This document shows positions 24,155 to 31,652 of a stretch of DNA of 58,137 nucleotides, piece after piece. A program made the translations under genes and the position numbers. Below the pieces are notes generated by a model. The model was not told the DNA's origin. It was given only the letters and a program-made list of their open reading frames with translations, and made no database searches. This DNA is from a virus. The number at the start of each line of letters is the position of its first letter. Within the stretch, counting starts at the first letter, position 1. The stretch covers positions 1 through 58,137 of the IMG/VR virus record IMGVR_UViG_3300025520_000006; one strand, written 5' to 3'.

Positions 24155-26737
24155 ATGACTGAAGGAACGTCTTCGACTAACCTTTCTGTATCGGGCCGTC
24201 TTGACGAGTTTCTCGGCAATGCCGACCCCAACGGAACAGGCATGCAGGGGCCGTTTCGCGCTTCTGCTGCGAGCGTCGCCGCGCAGATTGCAGGCGGGAT
24301 TGCGCTTGAGGCGACGCCGCTTGGCGTTGAAACCAAAAGCCTCTCGACGCCGCCAGTCTCTCCAGTAACCGGCAACCGTTATGTCGTCGCGGCGGCGCCG
24401 ACCGGCGCCTGGGCGGGGCACGCAAATGACATCGCGACATGGGGCGGATCGGCCTGGAGTTTCATCACGCCGTCCGCCGGCTACGTCGTCAACGTCCTCG
24501 ATCTCGGGCAGCTCTATTATTACAACGGAACGTCGGGCGCATGGACCGCGTTCTTCGCCGATACGCTGTTTTTTGCGACATGGGCGGCGCTGAGCGCTGT
24601 CACGGGCACGAAGGCTGGCCAGGCGGCGCAGGTATTTGACGACGCGAGCACGCACACCGATCCGGTCGTCGGCGGAACTGTCGACAACGAGGGGCTCTAT
24701 TCATGGTCGACGTCTCCCGCCGGCTGGCGGCGCGTCGCCGACAACTCCGTCACCAACATGGCGCCGCTATCGTCGCCGGCGTTCACGGACGCGCCGACGA
24801 CGACCGTTCCGCCGCGCGAAGACTACTCGACGCGAATCCCAACCACCTCGTCGGTCGCCGACGAAGCCGGCGCTGAAATCCGCTCGGTCACAAACAACAT
24901 CCTGCGCTCGGAAGAGCTGGACAACGCGATCTGGAACAAGTCCGGCGTCACCGTCTCGGCGAACAGCGCGGTCGGGCCAGACGGCGCGTCGTCACTCGAC
25001 AAGGTTCAGGAAGACTCCTCGACCGGCGCGCATACGATCTTCCGGGCGATCGCCGCTGTCGCGGTCGGCACGCGAGTTACGGTCTCGTGGCATGTCCGCG
25101 CTGCGGAGCTTGATAAATTCGTGATGGCCGCCGTCAACGGATCGGTCGCCTACCAGGCCCGGTTTGATCTGACCAACAAAACCGCGACGCCGACGACGCT
25201 GACCGTCAATCTCGTCGCCGAGATTCACGAAGTGTCCTCCGGTCTTTTCCGGTGCTCGATTTCCTATGTCGTCACCGACGGTGCCGCCGCGAACACGTAT
25301 TCGCTCACTTTGGTCAATGTTTCGAACGCCACGTCCTATGCCGGAACGCCGGGGAACGGCATTCACGCAGGCTATGCGCAGGTCGAATACAGTCCTGTGC
25401 TGCGGCCCTACGTCAAAACCACGTCGGGCGCCGCCTCGAAAAGCTTTGCGCTGCGCAAGCCTTATGTGCGCCGCTACCTCGCCAACACGAACGGTTTCGG
25501 CTGCGACGACGACAGCAATATCTGCTACATCGTCGCCATCGGCGGACAATCCAACGGCGATGGCCAGGGGACGGATTCGCTTGTCGCGACCTCGGCGCTC
25601 TACTCCGGCAACGCGTTGATGCTGGCGGGATCGACCTATGGTCCGCACGCCAAAGGCCAGCGCGCCGCCGCCTTCACCGATCTGATCGAAGTCACTGCCG
25701 GCGCATCGAAAGAAACCGCCTGCAGCGGCTTGGTGAGTGGAATGATCAGCCGTGTGCAGAGCGAAGTGGGCAAGACAATTCGCGTATTGGCTTTTGCGCA
25801 TGCGCTCGGCGGAACGGCATATGAGCAGTTGAAACGCGGCGGCATCGGGTCGCTGGATTTTCGCTCATATCAGTGGTTCCTGACGGCGCTCGAAGACGCG
25901 GCGGAGACCGCGCGTGCGAATGGTTGGCGCCCGGTGTTTCTCATCCATAACTGGATGGGCAATGAGGTGAATCAAAACACGCCCGCCGAGCAGTGGGCGA
26001 CGTTCATGTGCCAGAACTACCGGATGATGGATGAAGACATTCGTCGCATCACCGGGCAGACGGAGAATTGGGTCTCCTTCATTGATCAGGTGAGTTATGT
26101 CGGCAACGCCGCCAACGCCTCGGCGTTCGCGCCGACGATCGTTGAAGGCAACCGCCTCGCGGCGCTGCGCAATTCCCGCATTAAACTCGGCAATCCGACC
26201 TATCAGCTCGAAAGAAGCGCGGCGTCCAACGCGATTCACTTTTCATGTGTCGGTCAGAACCGACGCGGGCAGGCGTTGGCGCGCGCCGTCTGCGCCGAGA
26301 TGTTCGGAACAGGCTACGAGCCCTTCGCGATGCGCAAGGCCTACCGCAGCGCGGCGGCGGAGATCACCGTCGAGTTCGCGGGATCGATGGCCGGCAGTCT
26401 CGTGATGGACACGAGCGACGCGATTGTGACCTCAACGGGCCTGCCGAGCGGAAATTATTACGGGTTCCGCTTCGACGATCGAAGCGGTGCATCGCCGTCG
26501 ATCACCGGGCACAGCATTTCGGGCCGCAGCCTCCTTCTGACGTTGTCTGCAACGCCCTCGGCGAACCACGCGTGGCGCTTGGCCTATGCAACCGAGCGCA
26601 ATCCGAGCGTCATCACGGACGGCCCGGCGACCGGCGCGCGCGGCTGCCTGCGCCTCGATACCGCCCATACGATGCTCTACTCGCTGAGCGACGATTACGA
26701 TTGGTGCCACCCCGGCATTCTCGAAGTGGCGAAGTGA
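24155..26737 (+). CDS. Tail spike with DUF2793 attachment domain and SGNH carbohydrate esterase
   Basis: An 860-residue protein. Residues about 45-200 match DUF2793 (SPVTGNRYVVAAAPTGAWAG; YYYNGTSGAWTAF). From about 455 to 715 there is an SGNH/sialate-O-acetylesterase-like domain: IGGQSNGDG with the nucleophile Ser near 466, AHALGG, and a C-terminal catalytic histidine in AIHFSCVG. It would deacetylate a surface glycan on the host. It is the last gene of the tail operon. Confidence 0.85.
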   Translation: MTEGTSSTNLSVSGRLDEFLGNADPNGTGMQGPFRASAASVAAQIAGGIALEATPLGVETKSLSTPPVSPVTGNRYVVAAAPTGAWAGHANDIATWGGSAWSFITPSAGYVVNVLDLGQLYYYNGTSGAWTAFFADTLFFATWAALSAVTGTKAGQAAQVFDDASTHTDPVVGGTVDNEGLYSWSTSPAGWRRVADNSVTNMAPLSSPAFTDAPTTTVPPREDYSTRIPTTSSVADEAGAEIRSVTNNILRSEELDNAIWNKSGVTVSANSAVGPDGASSLDKVQEDSSTGAHTIFRAIAAVAVGTRVTVSWHVRAAELDKFVMAAVNGSVAYQARFDLTNKTATPTTLTVNLVAEIHEVSSGLFRCSISYVVTDGAAANTYSLTLVNVSNATSYAGTPGNGIHAGYAQVEYSPVLRPYVKTTSGAASKSFALRKPYVRRYLANTNGFGCDDDSNICYIVAIGGQSNGDGQGTDSLVATSALYSGNALMLAGSTYGPHAKGQRAAAFTDLIEVTAGASKETACSGLVSGMISRVQSEVGKTIRVLAFAHALGGTAYEQLKRGGIGSLDFRSYQWFLTALEDAAETARANGWRPVFLIHNWMGNEVNQNTPAEQWATFMCQNYRMMDEDIRRITGQTENWVSFIDQVSYVGNAANASAFAPTIVEGNRLAALRNSRIKLGNPTYQLERSAASNAIHFSCVGQNRRGQALARAVCAEMFGTGYEPFAMRKAYRSAAAEITVEFAGSMAGSLVMDTSDAIVTSTGLPSGNYYGFRFDDRSGASPSITGHSISGRSLLLTLSATPSANHAWRLAYATERNPSVITDGPATGARGCLRLDTAHTMLYSLSDDYDWCHPGILEVAK

Positions 26738-26738
26738 C

Positions 26739-26918
26739 CTACTCGACGGGGGCGAAGGCGCCGCGGTAGGTGACGTCGCCAACCGCTTCGATCGCCTTCA
26801 GGACATTGTCCATCTCGGCGCGCGCCATTCTGACAGGCTTCGGCTCGCGCCCTTCGTCCAGCGCTTTCGAAATATAGGCTGTGACCATCTGGTCAAGAAT
26901 GATGTCGCGGTCGGTCAT
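26739..26918 (-). CDS. Isolated reverse-strand gene in the late region (moron candidate)
   Basis: A 59-residue helical protein. The chosen ATG (26916-26918) has a strong AGGAGA ribosome site 8 bp upstream; the frame continues upstream but without a site. It is one of only two genes facing left within the late block and has its own promoter-like sequence, so it may be expressed from the prophage. No domain recognised. Confidence 0.75.
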   Translation of the reverse strand: MTDRDIILDQMVTAYISKALDEGREPKPVRMARAEMDNVLKAIEAVGDVTYRGAFAPVE

Positions 26919-26945
26919 AATGCGTCTCCTAAAAATGAAGCGCGC

Positions 26946-26974
26946 ATAAAGCCATAGCTGTAACGTTTTGGCAA
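26946..26974 (-). promoter_or_regulatory. Promoter candidate for the reverse-strand gene
   Basis: On the minus strand, TTGCCA (26974-26969) is followed after 17 bp by CTTTAT (26951-26946). The -35 matches the sigma-70 consensus in five of six places; the -10 is weak. The expected start lies about 20 nt before the ATG. Confidence 0.4.
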
Positions 26975-27025
26975 GAATCCGCCGCCGGGCGGCTCCCGGC
27001 AACTCCCCCGCAAAGGACTACCGAC

Positions 27026-27274
27026 ATGACCGAAGCCGAACAGGCGGCGCTCGATCTGCTTGCCGAACAGCGCCAAACGATGGTTGCGCTGCACACGATG
27101 ACGATCGAAAAGAACAGCGAGATTTCGTCGCTGAAAGAGCAGCTCGCCACCTTTCAAACGGCGGACGCGCAAACCGCCGTCGCGCAGGAGCGCGAATGGT
27201 TCGACGCGTTTCGCGATGCTGTCTTTCCGCCGCCGGCGCCGATGGAGCAGCCGACCGAAGAAGTCGCCGGCTAA
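27026..27274 (+). CDS. Small coiled-coil protein at the start of the lysis region
   Basis: 82 residues, mostly one predicted coiled coil (AEQAALDLLAEQRQ to QREWFDAF), ending in a proline-rich tail. An AAAGGA ribosome site precedes the ATG. It is the first rightward gene after the tail operon. Role unknown. Confidence 0.6.
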   Translation: MTEAEQAALDLLAEQRQTMVALHTMTIEKNSEISSLKEQLATFQTADAQTAVAQEREWFDAFRDAVFPPPAPMEQPTEEVAG

Positions 27275-27302
27275 CCCACCGCTCTACGAGCCGGAGGCGC
27301 GC

Positions 27303-27374
27303 ATGTTTCGCGTCGCTTTATGGTCCGTCGCCGCGATGCTGATTGCGGCGACGGTCCTGCACTACGCGATCTGA
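27303..27374 (+). CDS. Membrane microprotein 1 (23 aa)
   Basis: Encodes a 23-residue peptide that is almost entirely one membrane helix (MFRVALWSVAAMLIAATVLH). A GGAGG ribosome site lies 7 bp upstream. Its stop overlaps the ATG of the next microprotein. Too short for homology; supported by ribosome site, overlap and hydrophobicity. Confidence 0.5.
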   Translation: MFRVALWSVAAMLIAATVLHYAI

Positions 27375-27460
27375 TGCGTGCGCGGCTGTTCTGGGCGGCG
27401 GCCGGCGTTGCTCTGGTCCTGACCGTCGCCCGATTCCTCTACCAGTTGAGGCGGCTATGA
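27374..27460 (+). CDS. Membrane microprotein 2 (28 aa)
   Basis: A 28-residue peptide with basic ends (MRAR, LRRL) and a hydrophobic centre, as in a single-pass membrane peptide. It starts at the ATG overlapping the previous stop (TGATG), and its stop overlaps the next start (ATGA). Confidence 0.5.
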   Translation: MRARLFWAAAGVALVLTVARFLYQLRRL

Positions 27461-27594
27461 TCCTGAACGCTCTTGCGCTCATCGGCGGGCTGTGGGTCGG
27501 CGCAAAAGCGGTCAGCTTCATGCGCTGGCATTTCTTCACCAATCGCGACGGCAATTCTGGTCGCTCCGGCCACCACTACAGCGAGGAGCGATGA
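27457..27594 (+). CDS. Membrane microprotein 3 (45 aa)
   Basis: A 45-residue peptide. Residues 1-20 are hydrophobic (ILNALALIGGLWVGAKAV) and the rest is polar. ATGA overlap with the previous gene; overlaps the next by 4 bp. Confidence 0.5.
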   Translation: MILNALALIGGLWVGAKAVSFMRWHFFTNRDGNSGRSGHHYSEER

Positions 27595-27710
27595 TGTTTC
27601 CGCCCGATATCGAGCGCAACGCCAAGCTGCTCTTACTCGCCGTCATCTTGATCTTCGTCGCCAGCCACGCGTGGCAGATCGCCAAGGCGGTCTACCGCAT
27701 CGCCTTCTGA
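27591..27710 (+). CDS. Membrane microprotein 4 (39 aa)
   Basis: A 39-residue peptide, MMFPPDIERNAK followed by one membrane helix (LLLLAVILIFVASHAW). GAGGAG ribosome site a few bases upstream. ATGA overlap with the preceding gene. Confidence 0.55.
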   Translation: MMFPPDIERNAKLLLLAVILIFVASHAWQIAKAVYRIAF

Positions 27711-27721
27711 AGGAACGCGAG

Positions 27722-27802
27722 ATGATCGAGCTTTCCTGCGTCGTCGCGCTTGCGATGATCTTTATCGTCGTCGAGCGCTGGATCGAGTTCAACCGCGCCT
27801 GA
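27722..27802 (+). CDS. Membrane microprotein 5 (26 aa)
   Basis: A 26-residue peptide with a hydrophobic N-terminal helix (IELSCVVALAMIFIVV) and a polar end. GAAGGAA ribosome site upstream. Its stop overlaps the next gene. Confidence 0.5.
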   Translation: MIELSCVVALAMIFIVVERWIEFNRA

Positions 27803-28005
27803 TGATCCCCGTCCCTCAAGATGCAGAGATCGTCTGGCGATGCTTTGTGATCGCCAAGCACCGGGATGGGGTCGGTATTTCCGACATCATCGCGCGATCG
27901 CGGCGCGAGCGCATGCCGATGACGCGCGCCGACGTTCTCCAAATCCTGCGCCGCTATGTCGATCGGTTAGACAATGACGTGCGGCAGACGCGCGCCGCCC
28001 GCTAA
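27802..28005 (+). CDS. Small basic protein with helix-turn-helix-like features
   Basis: 67 residues: IVWRCFVIAKHRDGVGISDIIARSRRERMPMTRADVLQILRRYVDRL resembles a short DNA-binding helix-turn-helix. Its ATG overlaps the stop of the last microprotein. It directly precedes the endolysin gene. Function unknown. Confidence 0.55.
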   Translation: MIPVPQDAEIVWRCFVIAKHRDGVGISDIIARSRRERMPMTRADVLQILRRYVDRLDNDVRQTRAAR

Positions 28006-28053
28006 CCACCAAACTCCGCCCACCAAAACCCTGACTAATAGGAGAAAGCGCCA

Positions 28054-28938
28054 ATGTGGCCGCTGCAGCGAGACTGTGACTCGTTCTATGGACGCCCGAT
28101 CAATCGCGACGGCTCGATCAGCCGAGCGTGGGAATCGGTCAACCTCGTCACCATCAAGCCGCCGTTCACGGTCTATTACGGCACGACGCCGGTCAAAGGC
28201 ATTCGCATTCATCGCCGATGCGCCGAAAGCCTGTCGCGCGTGCTCGATCGGATCTGGGTCGCCGCCGGGCGCCAGCAATCGGTTGTCGACGCCTGGGGCG
28301 CGAGCAAGTTCGCCGGTTCATGGGTCGTGCGCAACAAGCGCGGCGGCGGGACGCTGTCGATGCACGCCTATGGCTGCGCGATCGATCTCGATCCGGGGCG
28401 CAACGCCTTTCACTCGACGCGGCCGAACTTCGCGAAAATGCCGGCGTTCAAAGTCGTCGAGGCGTTCGAAGCGGAGGGCTGGGTCTGGGGTGGGCGCTGG
28501 TCCGGTCGCTCCTGCGACGGCATGCACTTTCAGGCGGCGCGCACGACGGCTGTGACCGCCCGCCAATTGCGCGCGGCGGGTTCGCGCGAGGTCGCCGCAA
28601 TTGATTCCGCCAAGACGACGGGGGTCGGGATGATCGGAAGCGGCGCGATTGGTTGGGGCATCCTGTCGCAAACCAACGATGCGGCCCAGCAGGCGATCGG
28701 CGTCGCCAATACAGTCGCGGACGGCCGCGCCACGCTCTCCACCTTCGAGGCCAACTGGCAAATCATCGCGATCATTGCGCTCGGATGCCTTGCTTTGGTC
28801 TTCGCTTGGCTTTGGTGGCGCGCGCAGCAGGCGGGTCTCTACGCCAGAATCGACAACGCGCAGACCGGAACGCGCGGCGACCAGGTGCTCGAAGACTTCC
28901 CACAGGAAGGCGACGTGGCGGATGGCATTAAATTGTAG
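28054..28938 (+). CDS. Endolysin, peptidase M15 (VanY-like), with C-terminal membrane helix
   Basis: A 294-residue protein. The zinc site of M15 D-Ala-D-Ala peptidases is complete: MHAYGCAIDLDP (His104, Asp111) and DGMHF (His158), with WVWGGRW before the last ligand. Residues 160-230 are a linker, and about 235-255 form a single membrane helix followed by a soluble tail. It should cleave peptidoglycan cross-bridge peptides. An AGGAGA ribosome site precedes the ATG. Confidence 0.9.
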   Translation: MWPLQRDCDSFYGRPINRDGSISRAWESVNLVTIKPPFTVYYGTTPVKGIRIHRRCAESLSRVLDRIWVAAGRQQSVVDAWGASKFAGSWVVRNKRGGGTLSMHAYGCAIDLDPGRNAFHSTRPNFAKMPAFKVVEAFEAEGWVWGGRWSGRSCDGMHFQAARTTAVTARQLRAAGSREVAAIDSAKTTGVGMIGSGAIGWGILSQTNDAAQQAIGVANTVADGRATLSTFEANWQIIAIIALGCLALVFAWLWWRAQQAGLYARIDNAQTGTRGDQVLEDFPQEGDVADGIKL

Positions 28939-29005
28939 CTCGCTGCGGTTGGGCGGCTGACGAATCCGCGCCCAGCGGTCTCTGGGCACAATAAGGAGAA
29001 GGCAG

Positions 29006-29281
29006 ATGCAACCAGCTGTCCGAGCGAAGTTCCGCTGCGACTCAATCACTCACCTGATCACGCATGTCTATGATCAGGATGCAAAGCAGTCATATCCGAC
29101 GCCGGCGCGCACAATCACCATGTCGCCGGTTTACGGGAACGGCGATCCTAACCATGAAAACACGAAATTCTGGCAGGCCTCGCCGGGCGGTCGCTTGGAG
29201 CTGAGCGTCGTCAATGCCGCCGCAGTAGAGCGCTTCGAGGTCGGCAAGGAATACTATCTCGACTTCACGCCAGCGGATTGA
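29006..29281 (+). CDS. Conserved small phage protein in the lysis region
   Basis: A 91-residue protein with an AAGGAGAAGG ribosome site. The layout includes ITHVYDQDAKQSYPTPARTITMSPVYGNGDPNHENTKFW split by strands, and an ending EVGKEYYLDFTP. It resembles small beta-rich proteins found near phage lysis genes, but I cannot name a function. Confidence 0.7.
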   Translation: MQPAVRAKFRCDSITHLITHVYDQDAKQSYPTPARTITMSPVYGNGDPNHENTKFWQASPGGRLELSVVNAAAVERFEVGKEYYLDFTPAD

Positions 29282-29287
29282 TCATCA

Positions 29288-29313
29288 CGCGCGCAGTCTT
29301 CGGGCTGCGCGCG
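29288..29313 (+). terminator. GC-rich hairpin after the small lysis-region gene
   Basis: A perfect 9-bp stem CGCGCGCAG/CTGCGCGCG with an 8-base loop, 7 bp after the stop at 29281. The downstream ACTTCTTTG is only moderately T-rich. It may act as a partial terminator or protect the 3' end. Confidence 0.45.
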
Positions 29314-29351
29314 ACTTCTTTGCAAAAAAAACGCAAACAAGAGAGGCTGAC

Positions 29352-29450
29352 ATGTGCGGAGGCGTTGACCCACGGCCGACGATCGGGACCGTTATCGGCA
29401 TTCTCGTCTGCCTATTCTTGGTCTGGTTTCTGATCTGGGGGCGTCCGTGA
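29352..29450 (+). CDS. Membrane microprotein 6 (32 aa)
   Basis: A 32-residue peptide: a short polar lead (MCGGVDPRPT) and one membrane helix (IGTVIGILVCLFLVWFLIW). An AGAGAGG ribosome-site-like sequence precedes it, and its stop overlaps the GTG start of the next gene. It fits the series of single-helix peptides in this lysis region. Confidence 0.55.
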   Translation: MCGGVDPRPTIGTVIGILVCLFLVWFLIWGRP

Positions 29451-29749
29451 GCGTGAAAGCAACTCGCGTCGACGATATCGACGAGAAGGACGGGCCACCG
29501 GGGGCGTTCGAATTCTTCGATACGGCGGATCGAAAAGACGCAGGCATAATTTTCATCTGTCCATGCGGCTGTAGGAGCCATGGCGCGCTCGAATTTAGGC
29601 CGTCGCCGTCACCGTCATGGGAATGGAACGGCGACCGCGAAGCCCCAACACTGACCCCTAGCGTTCACGATCAAATCACCTTGCGCGACGGGAGCAAGCG
29701 GACGCACTGGCACGGCTACCTGACCGCCGGCGTATGGGAGTCATGCTGA
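29447..29749 (+). CDS. DUF6527-like protein
   Basis: A 100-residue protein with a GTG start overlapping the microprotein stop. ICPCGCRSHGALEF (a metal-binding CxCGC cluster), EAPTLTPSV and a terminal THWHGYLTAGVWES match the DUF6527 pattern found next to phage lysis genes and in some mobile elements. Molecular function unknown. Confidence 0.78.
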   Translation: MSVKATRVDDIDEKDGPPGAFEFFDTADRKDAGIIFICPCGCRSHGALEFRPSPSPSWEWNGDREAPTLTPSVHDQITLRDGSKRTHWHGYLTAGVWESC

Positions 29750-29750
29750 A

Positions 29751-30209
29751 ATGATCTGGCTGCTCACCAAAGTCTTTTCGCCGCTCGCGCCGATCTTCCA
29801 CTTCATCGGCGATCATCGCTACGGCAGCATCGCTGTGCTGCTCATCGTCGCAGCCGCCGCGGCGTGGGTCTATGTGCCCGTCGCCGGCCGCAAGATCGCC
29901 GGCGGGCTCATCGTCGCCGCCGTCGCGGCGGGCTTTTTCGACTGGGGCTACTCCTACCGCGCGGCGATCGATCGCAAAGCATGGGCGCAGGCCGAAAAGG
30001 CCCGGGCGGACGCCGAGGAAAAAGAAGAGAAGCGCCGCGAGGATGCGGTCGACTCCGCGGCGACATGGGCGCGCGAAGAGGCGAGACGGTTGGCGTCCGA
30101 AGAAGAGAATCGCGCAAAGCAAAGCAAGGAGATCGATGATGCGGCTCGTAATAGCCATCGCCCTGGCCTCAGCCTTCCTTTCGTCCTGCAACTCGGCAAA
30201 ATACGCTGA
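29751..30209 (+). CDS. Inner-membrane spanin (Rz-like)
   Basis: 152 residues: two predicted membrane helices (about 26-43 and 49-66) followed by a long charged coiled coil (about 75-125). This is the build of an inner-membrane spanin, although one helix is more usual. The Rz1-type lipoprotein gene begins inside its 3' end in another frame. Together they would fuse inner and outer membranes in the last step of lysis. Confidence 0.78.
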   Translation: MIWLLTKVFSPLAPIFHFIGDHRYGSIAVLLIVAAAAAWVYVPVAGRKIAGGLIVAAVAAGFFDWGYSYRAAIDRKAWAQAEKARADAEEKEEKRREDAVDSAATWAREEARRLASEEENRAKQSKEIDDAARNSHRPGLSLPFVLQLGKIR

Positions 30210-30540
30210 CCATGCGCCGGTCGTCGTGTTGGCGACGCCGAAGGCGCAGCCCCCGAAAAAGCTGACGAAGCCCTGCGCTGGCAATGCGCGCCTGCCGCAT
30301 CGCGCGCTAGACGAAGGCGAGACGGCGAGCCTGTGGGGGCGCGATCGCAAAGCGAACGCCGACTGCGGCCCGCGCCATAGCGCGCTCGTCAAATGGCTGC
30401 ACAGGCGCGACGCCGGCCTTGCCCGCCAGCCGCTACCCGAGCCGCCCAAAGAGCCGGAAGAGCCTGCGCCCGTCGCGGCTGAGCCGGTCTTCCGCAACCC
30501 GCTCGCCGGTTTGTTCGGCGGCAACGCAAGCGAGGAATAA
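30136..30540 (+). CDS. Outer-membrane lipoprotein spanin (Rz1-like)
   Basis: A 134-residue protein beginning inside the Rz gene (74-bp overlap). It has a signal peptide and lipobox (AFLSSC, lipidated Cys at 17-18), then a proline-rich mature region. The ATGATG start has an AAGGAGAT ribosome site. A nested lipoprotein gene is the hallmark of the Rz/Rz1 pair. Confidence 0.85.
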   Translation: MMRLVIAIALASAFLSSCNSAKYADHAPVVVLATPKAQPPKKLTKPCAGNARLPHRALDEGETASLWGRDRKANADCGPRHSALVKWLHRRDAGLARQPLPEPPKEPEEPAPVAAEPVFRNPLAGLFGGNASEE

Positions 30541-30547
30541 TCTGATC

Positions 30548-30829
30548 ATGCCGACGCAGACTTGCCACAGCCTTTCTCGGATGATCATCGACAGCATGTT
30601 TCAGACCACCTCAGACAAGCTCGCCTGGGTTGCGGCAGCCGGTGGGGCGTCAGCGCCGGCGTTGGCCGATTATCTGCACGGCATCAACAGCGCCGCGGTC
30701 TGGCTCGGGCCGCCGCTCGCCGCCATCTTCGTCTTCTCGAAGACGATCCTGGTTTGGGTGCAGATCGCGAAAGAGCGACAAGGAAAAAACGGCGGCGCGG
30801 CCGGCGATCCGCATCATCATCCGGATTGA
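30548..30829 (+). CDS. Holin candidate
   Basis: A 93-residue protein with two hydrophobic segments (DKLAWVAAAGGASAPALADYL and the longer AAVWLGPPLAAIFVFSKTILVWVQI) and a charged, histidine-ending tail. This is the size and topology of class II holins. It follows the spanins, 7 bp after Rz1. No other obvious holin is present unless one of the membrane microproteins serves. Confidence 0.65.
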   Translation: MPTQTCHSLSRMIIDSMFQTTSDKLAWVAAAGGASAPALADYLHGINSAAVWLGPPLAAIFVFSKTILVWVQIAKERQGKNGGAAGDPHHHPD

Positions 30830-30855
30830 TCAATTCAGGCCGGCATATCCGAAGA

Positions 30856-31143
30856 TCACGACGCCTTCCTTTTCTTGCCGCCACGCTTCTTCCGCAGCGC
30901 TCTTAAATCCCACGGGCCGAGCCGCCGGCGGAAGATGTAGCCATTCGACTGACCGATGTCAGCGACCCATCGCGACTCGCCGATCTTGGGGCCCGCGCTG
31001 GCGCAGAGGCCAGCGTAGTCTTGCAAGGGGACAATAAATTCCGGTGAGTCCGAGCCAACCGCTGCGCTATTGCCTCCCATGCAGACGACATACATAACTT
31101 CCCTGTCCTCCCCAACGCCTTCCGGCTTTTTTGGCTCGCTCAT
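30856..31143 (-). CDS. Reverse-strand small protein beyond the lysis genes
   Basis: A 95-residue protein with a highly basic C-terminus (RALRKKRGGKKRKA). The ATG at 31141-31143 is chosen for the CAGGAG ribosome site 10 bp upstream. It converges on the lysis operon, which is read through it as antisense up to the terminator at 31165-31194. A prophage-expressed accessory gene is possible. No domain recognised. Confidence 0.6.
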   Translation of the reverse strand: MSEPKKPEGVGEDREVMYVVCMGGNSAAVGSDSPEFIVPLQDYAGLCASAGPKIGESRWVADIGQSNGYIFRRRLGPWDLRALRKKRGGKKRKAS

Positions 31144-31164
31144 TTCATCACGCTCCTGAATCAA

Positions 31165-31194
31165 CCCCGTCGGCTCCGGCCGGCGGGGTTTTTT
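31165..31194 (+). terminator. Rho-independent terminator of the late operon
   Basis: A ten-base-pair stem CCCCGTCGGC/GCCGGCGGGG with one T-G pair and a TCCG loop is followed by TTTTTT. This is the best terminator in the window and lies where rightward late transcription should end, before the attachment site. Confidence 0.88.
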
Positions 31195-31214
31195 GGCGTT
31201 TTGGGGCGGAAATT

Positions 31215-31236
31215 ATGCATTTTCTATGCATGACGC
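31215..31236. repeat. Paired ATGCAT palindromes before the small attP-side gene
   Basis: ATGCAT occurs at 31215-31220 and again at 31226-31231, separated by TTTCT, just upstream of and overlapping the start of the next gene. It may be an operator-like site or coincidence. Confidence 0.3.
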
Positions 31237-31445
31237 CAACGCCCTATACTCTCCCGCTCCGGATCCGCAAGAGCGGCGAATCCTTCGTCGTCGAAGACTC
31301 CGGCGGCGTCGCGCTCGCCTATGTCTATTTCGAAGACGAGCCGACCCGGCGCGGGCTGGTCAGGCGGCTCTCGGCCGACGACGCCAAGTGCGTGGCGCAG
31401 GCGATCGCCCGGGCGCTGACGGCGACGGCGCCGAACACCGAGTGA
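31230..31445 (+). CDS. Small conserved Rhizobiales-type protein next to attP
   Basis: A 71-residue protein: PLRIRKSGESFVVEDSGGVALAYVYFEDEP followed by RRLSADDAKCVAQAIARAL. Small proteins with this layout (a beta hairpin ending in YVYFEDEP and a helix ending in IAR) are common on chromosomes of Rhizobiales. The start could be the ATG at 31215. Its place beside the integration site suggests it was picked up from a host. Confidence 0.7.
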   Translation: MTPTPYTLPLRIRKSGESFVVEDSGGVALAYVYFEDEPTRRGLVRRLSADDAKCVAQAIARALTATAPNTE

Positions 31446-31451
31446 ACAAAC

Positions 31452-31469
31452 TGTGCCGACTCTTGTGCC
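31452..31469 (+). promoter_or_regulatory. Arm-type repeat, left of attP core
   Basis: Two TGTGCC half sites at 12-bp period (31452 and 31464). The same arrangement occurs 84 bp to the right of the core. Proposed binding site for the arm-binding domain of the integrase. Confidence 0.5.
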
Positions 31470-31541
31470 CGCGCGAACCGCTTTCGTTTGCGCCACATGC
31501 GCGCTATGCGCGCGCTTCGTTCTCTCACAAGTCATTGATCT

Positions 31542-31603
31542 TGGCGGAAGGGGTGGGATTCGAACCCACGGTGGAGTTGCCCCCACGCCGGTTTTCAAGA
31601 CCC
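31542..31603 (-). other. attP: attP core: copy of the 3' part of tRNA-Ser(UGA)
   Basis: The minus strand reads from the anticodon loop (CTTGAAA, anticodon TGA) through a long variable arm, the T arm GTGGG-TTCGAAT-CCCAC and the acceptor strand to CCA. No 5' half is present. Many integrases use such a tRNA 3' segment as the crossover region, so that integration regenerates an intact host tRNA. The integrase gene is adjacent. The exact crossover point cannot be read from the phage alone. Confidence 0.88.
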
Positions 31604-31652
31604 GTCAACTTTTGCGGGTTTACTATACGTAACACATTGTATAACCAGGAAT

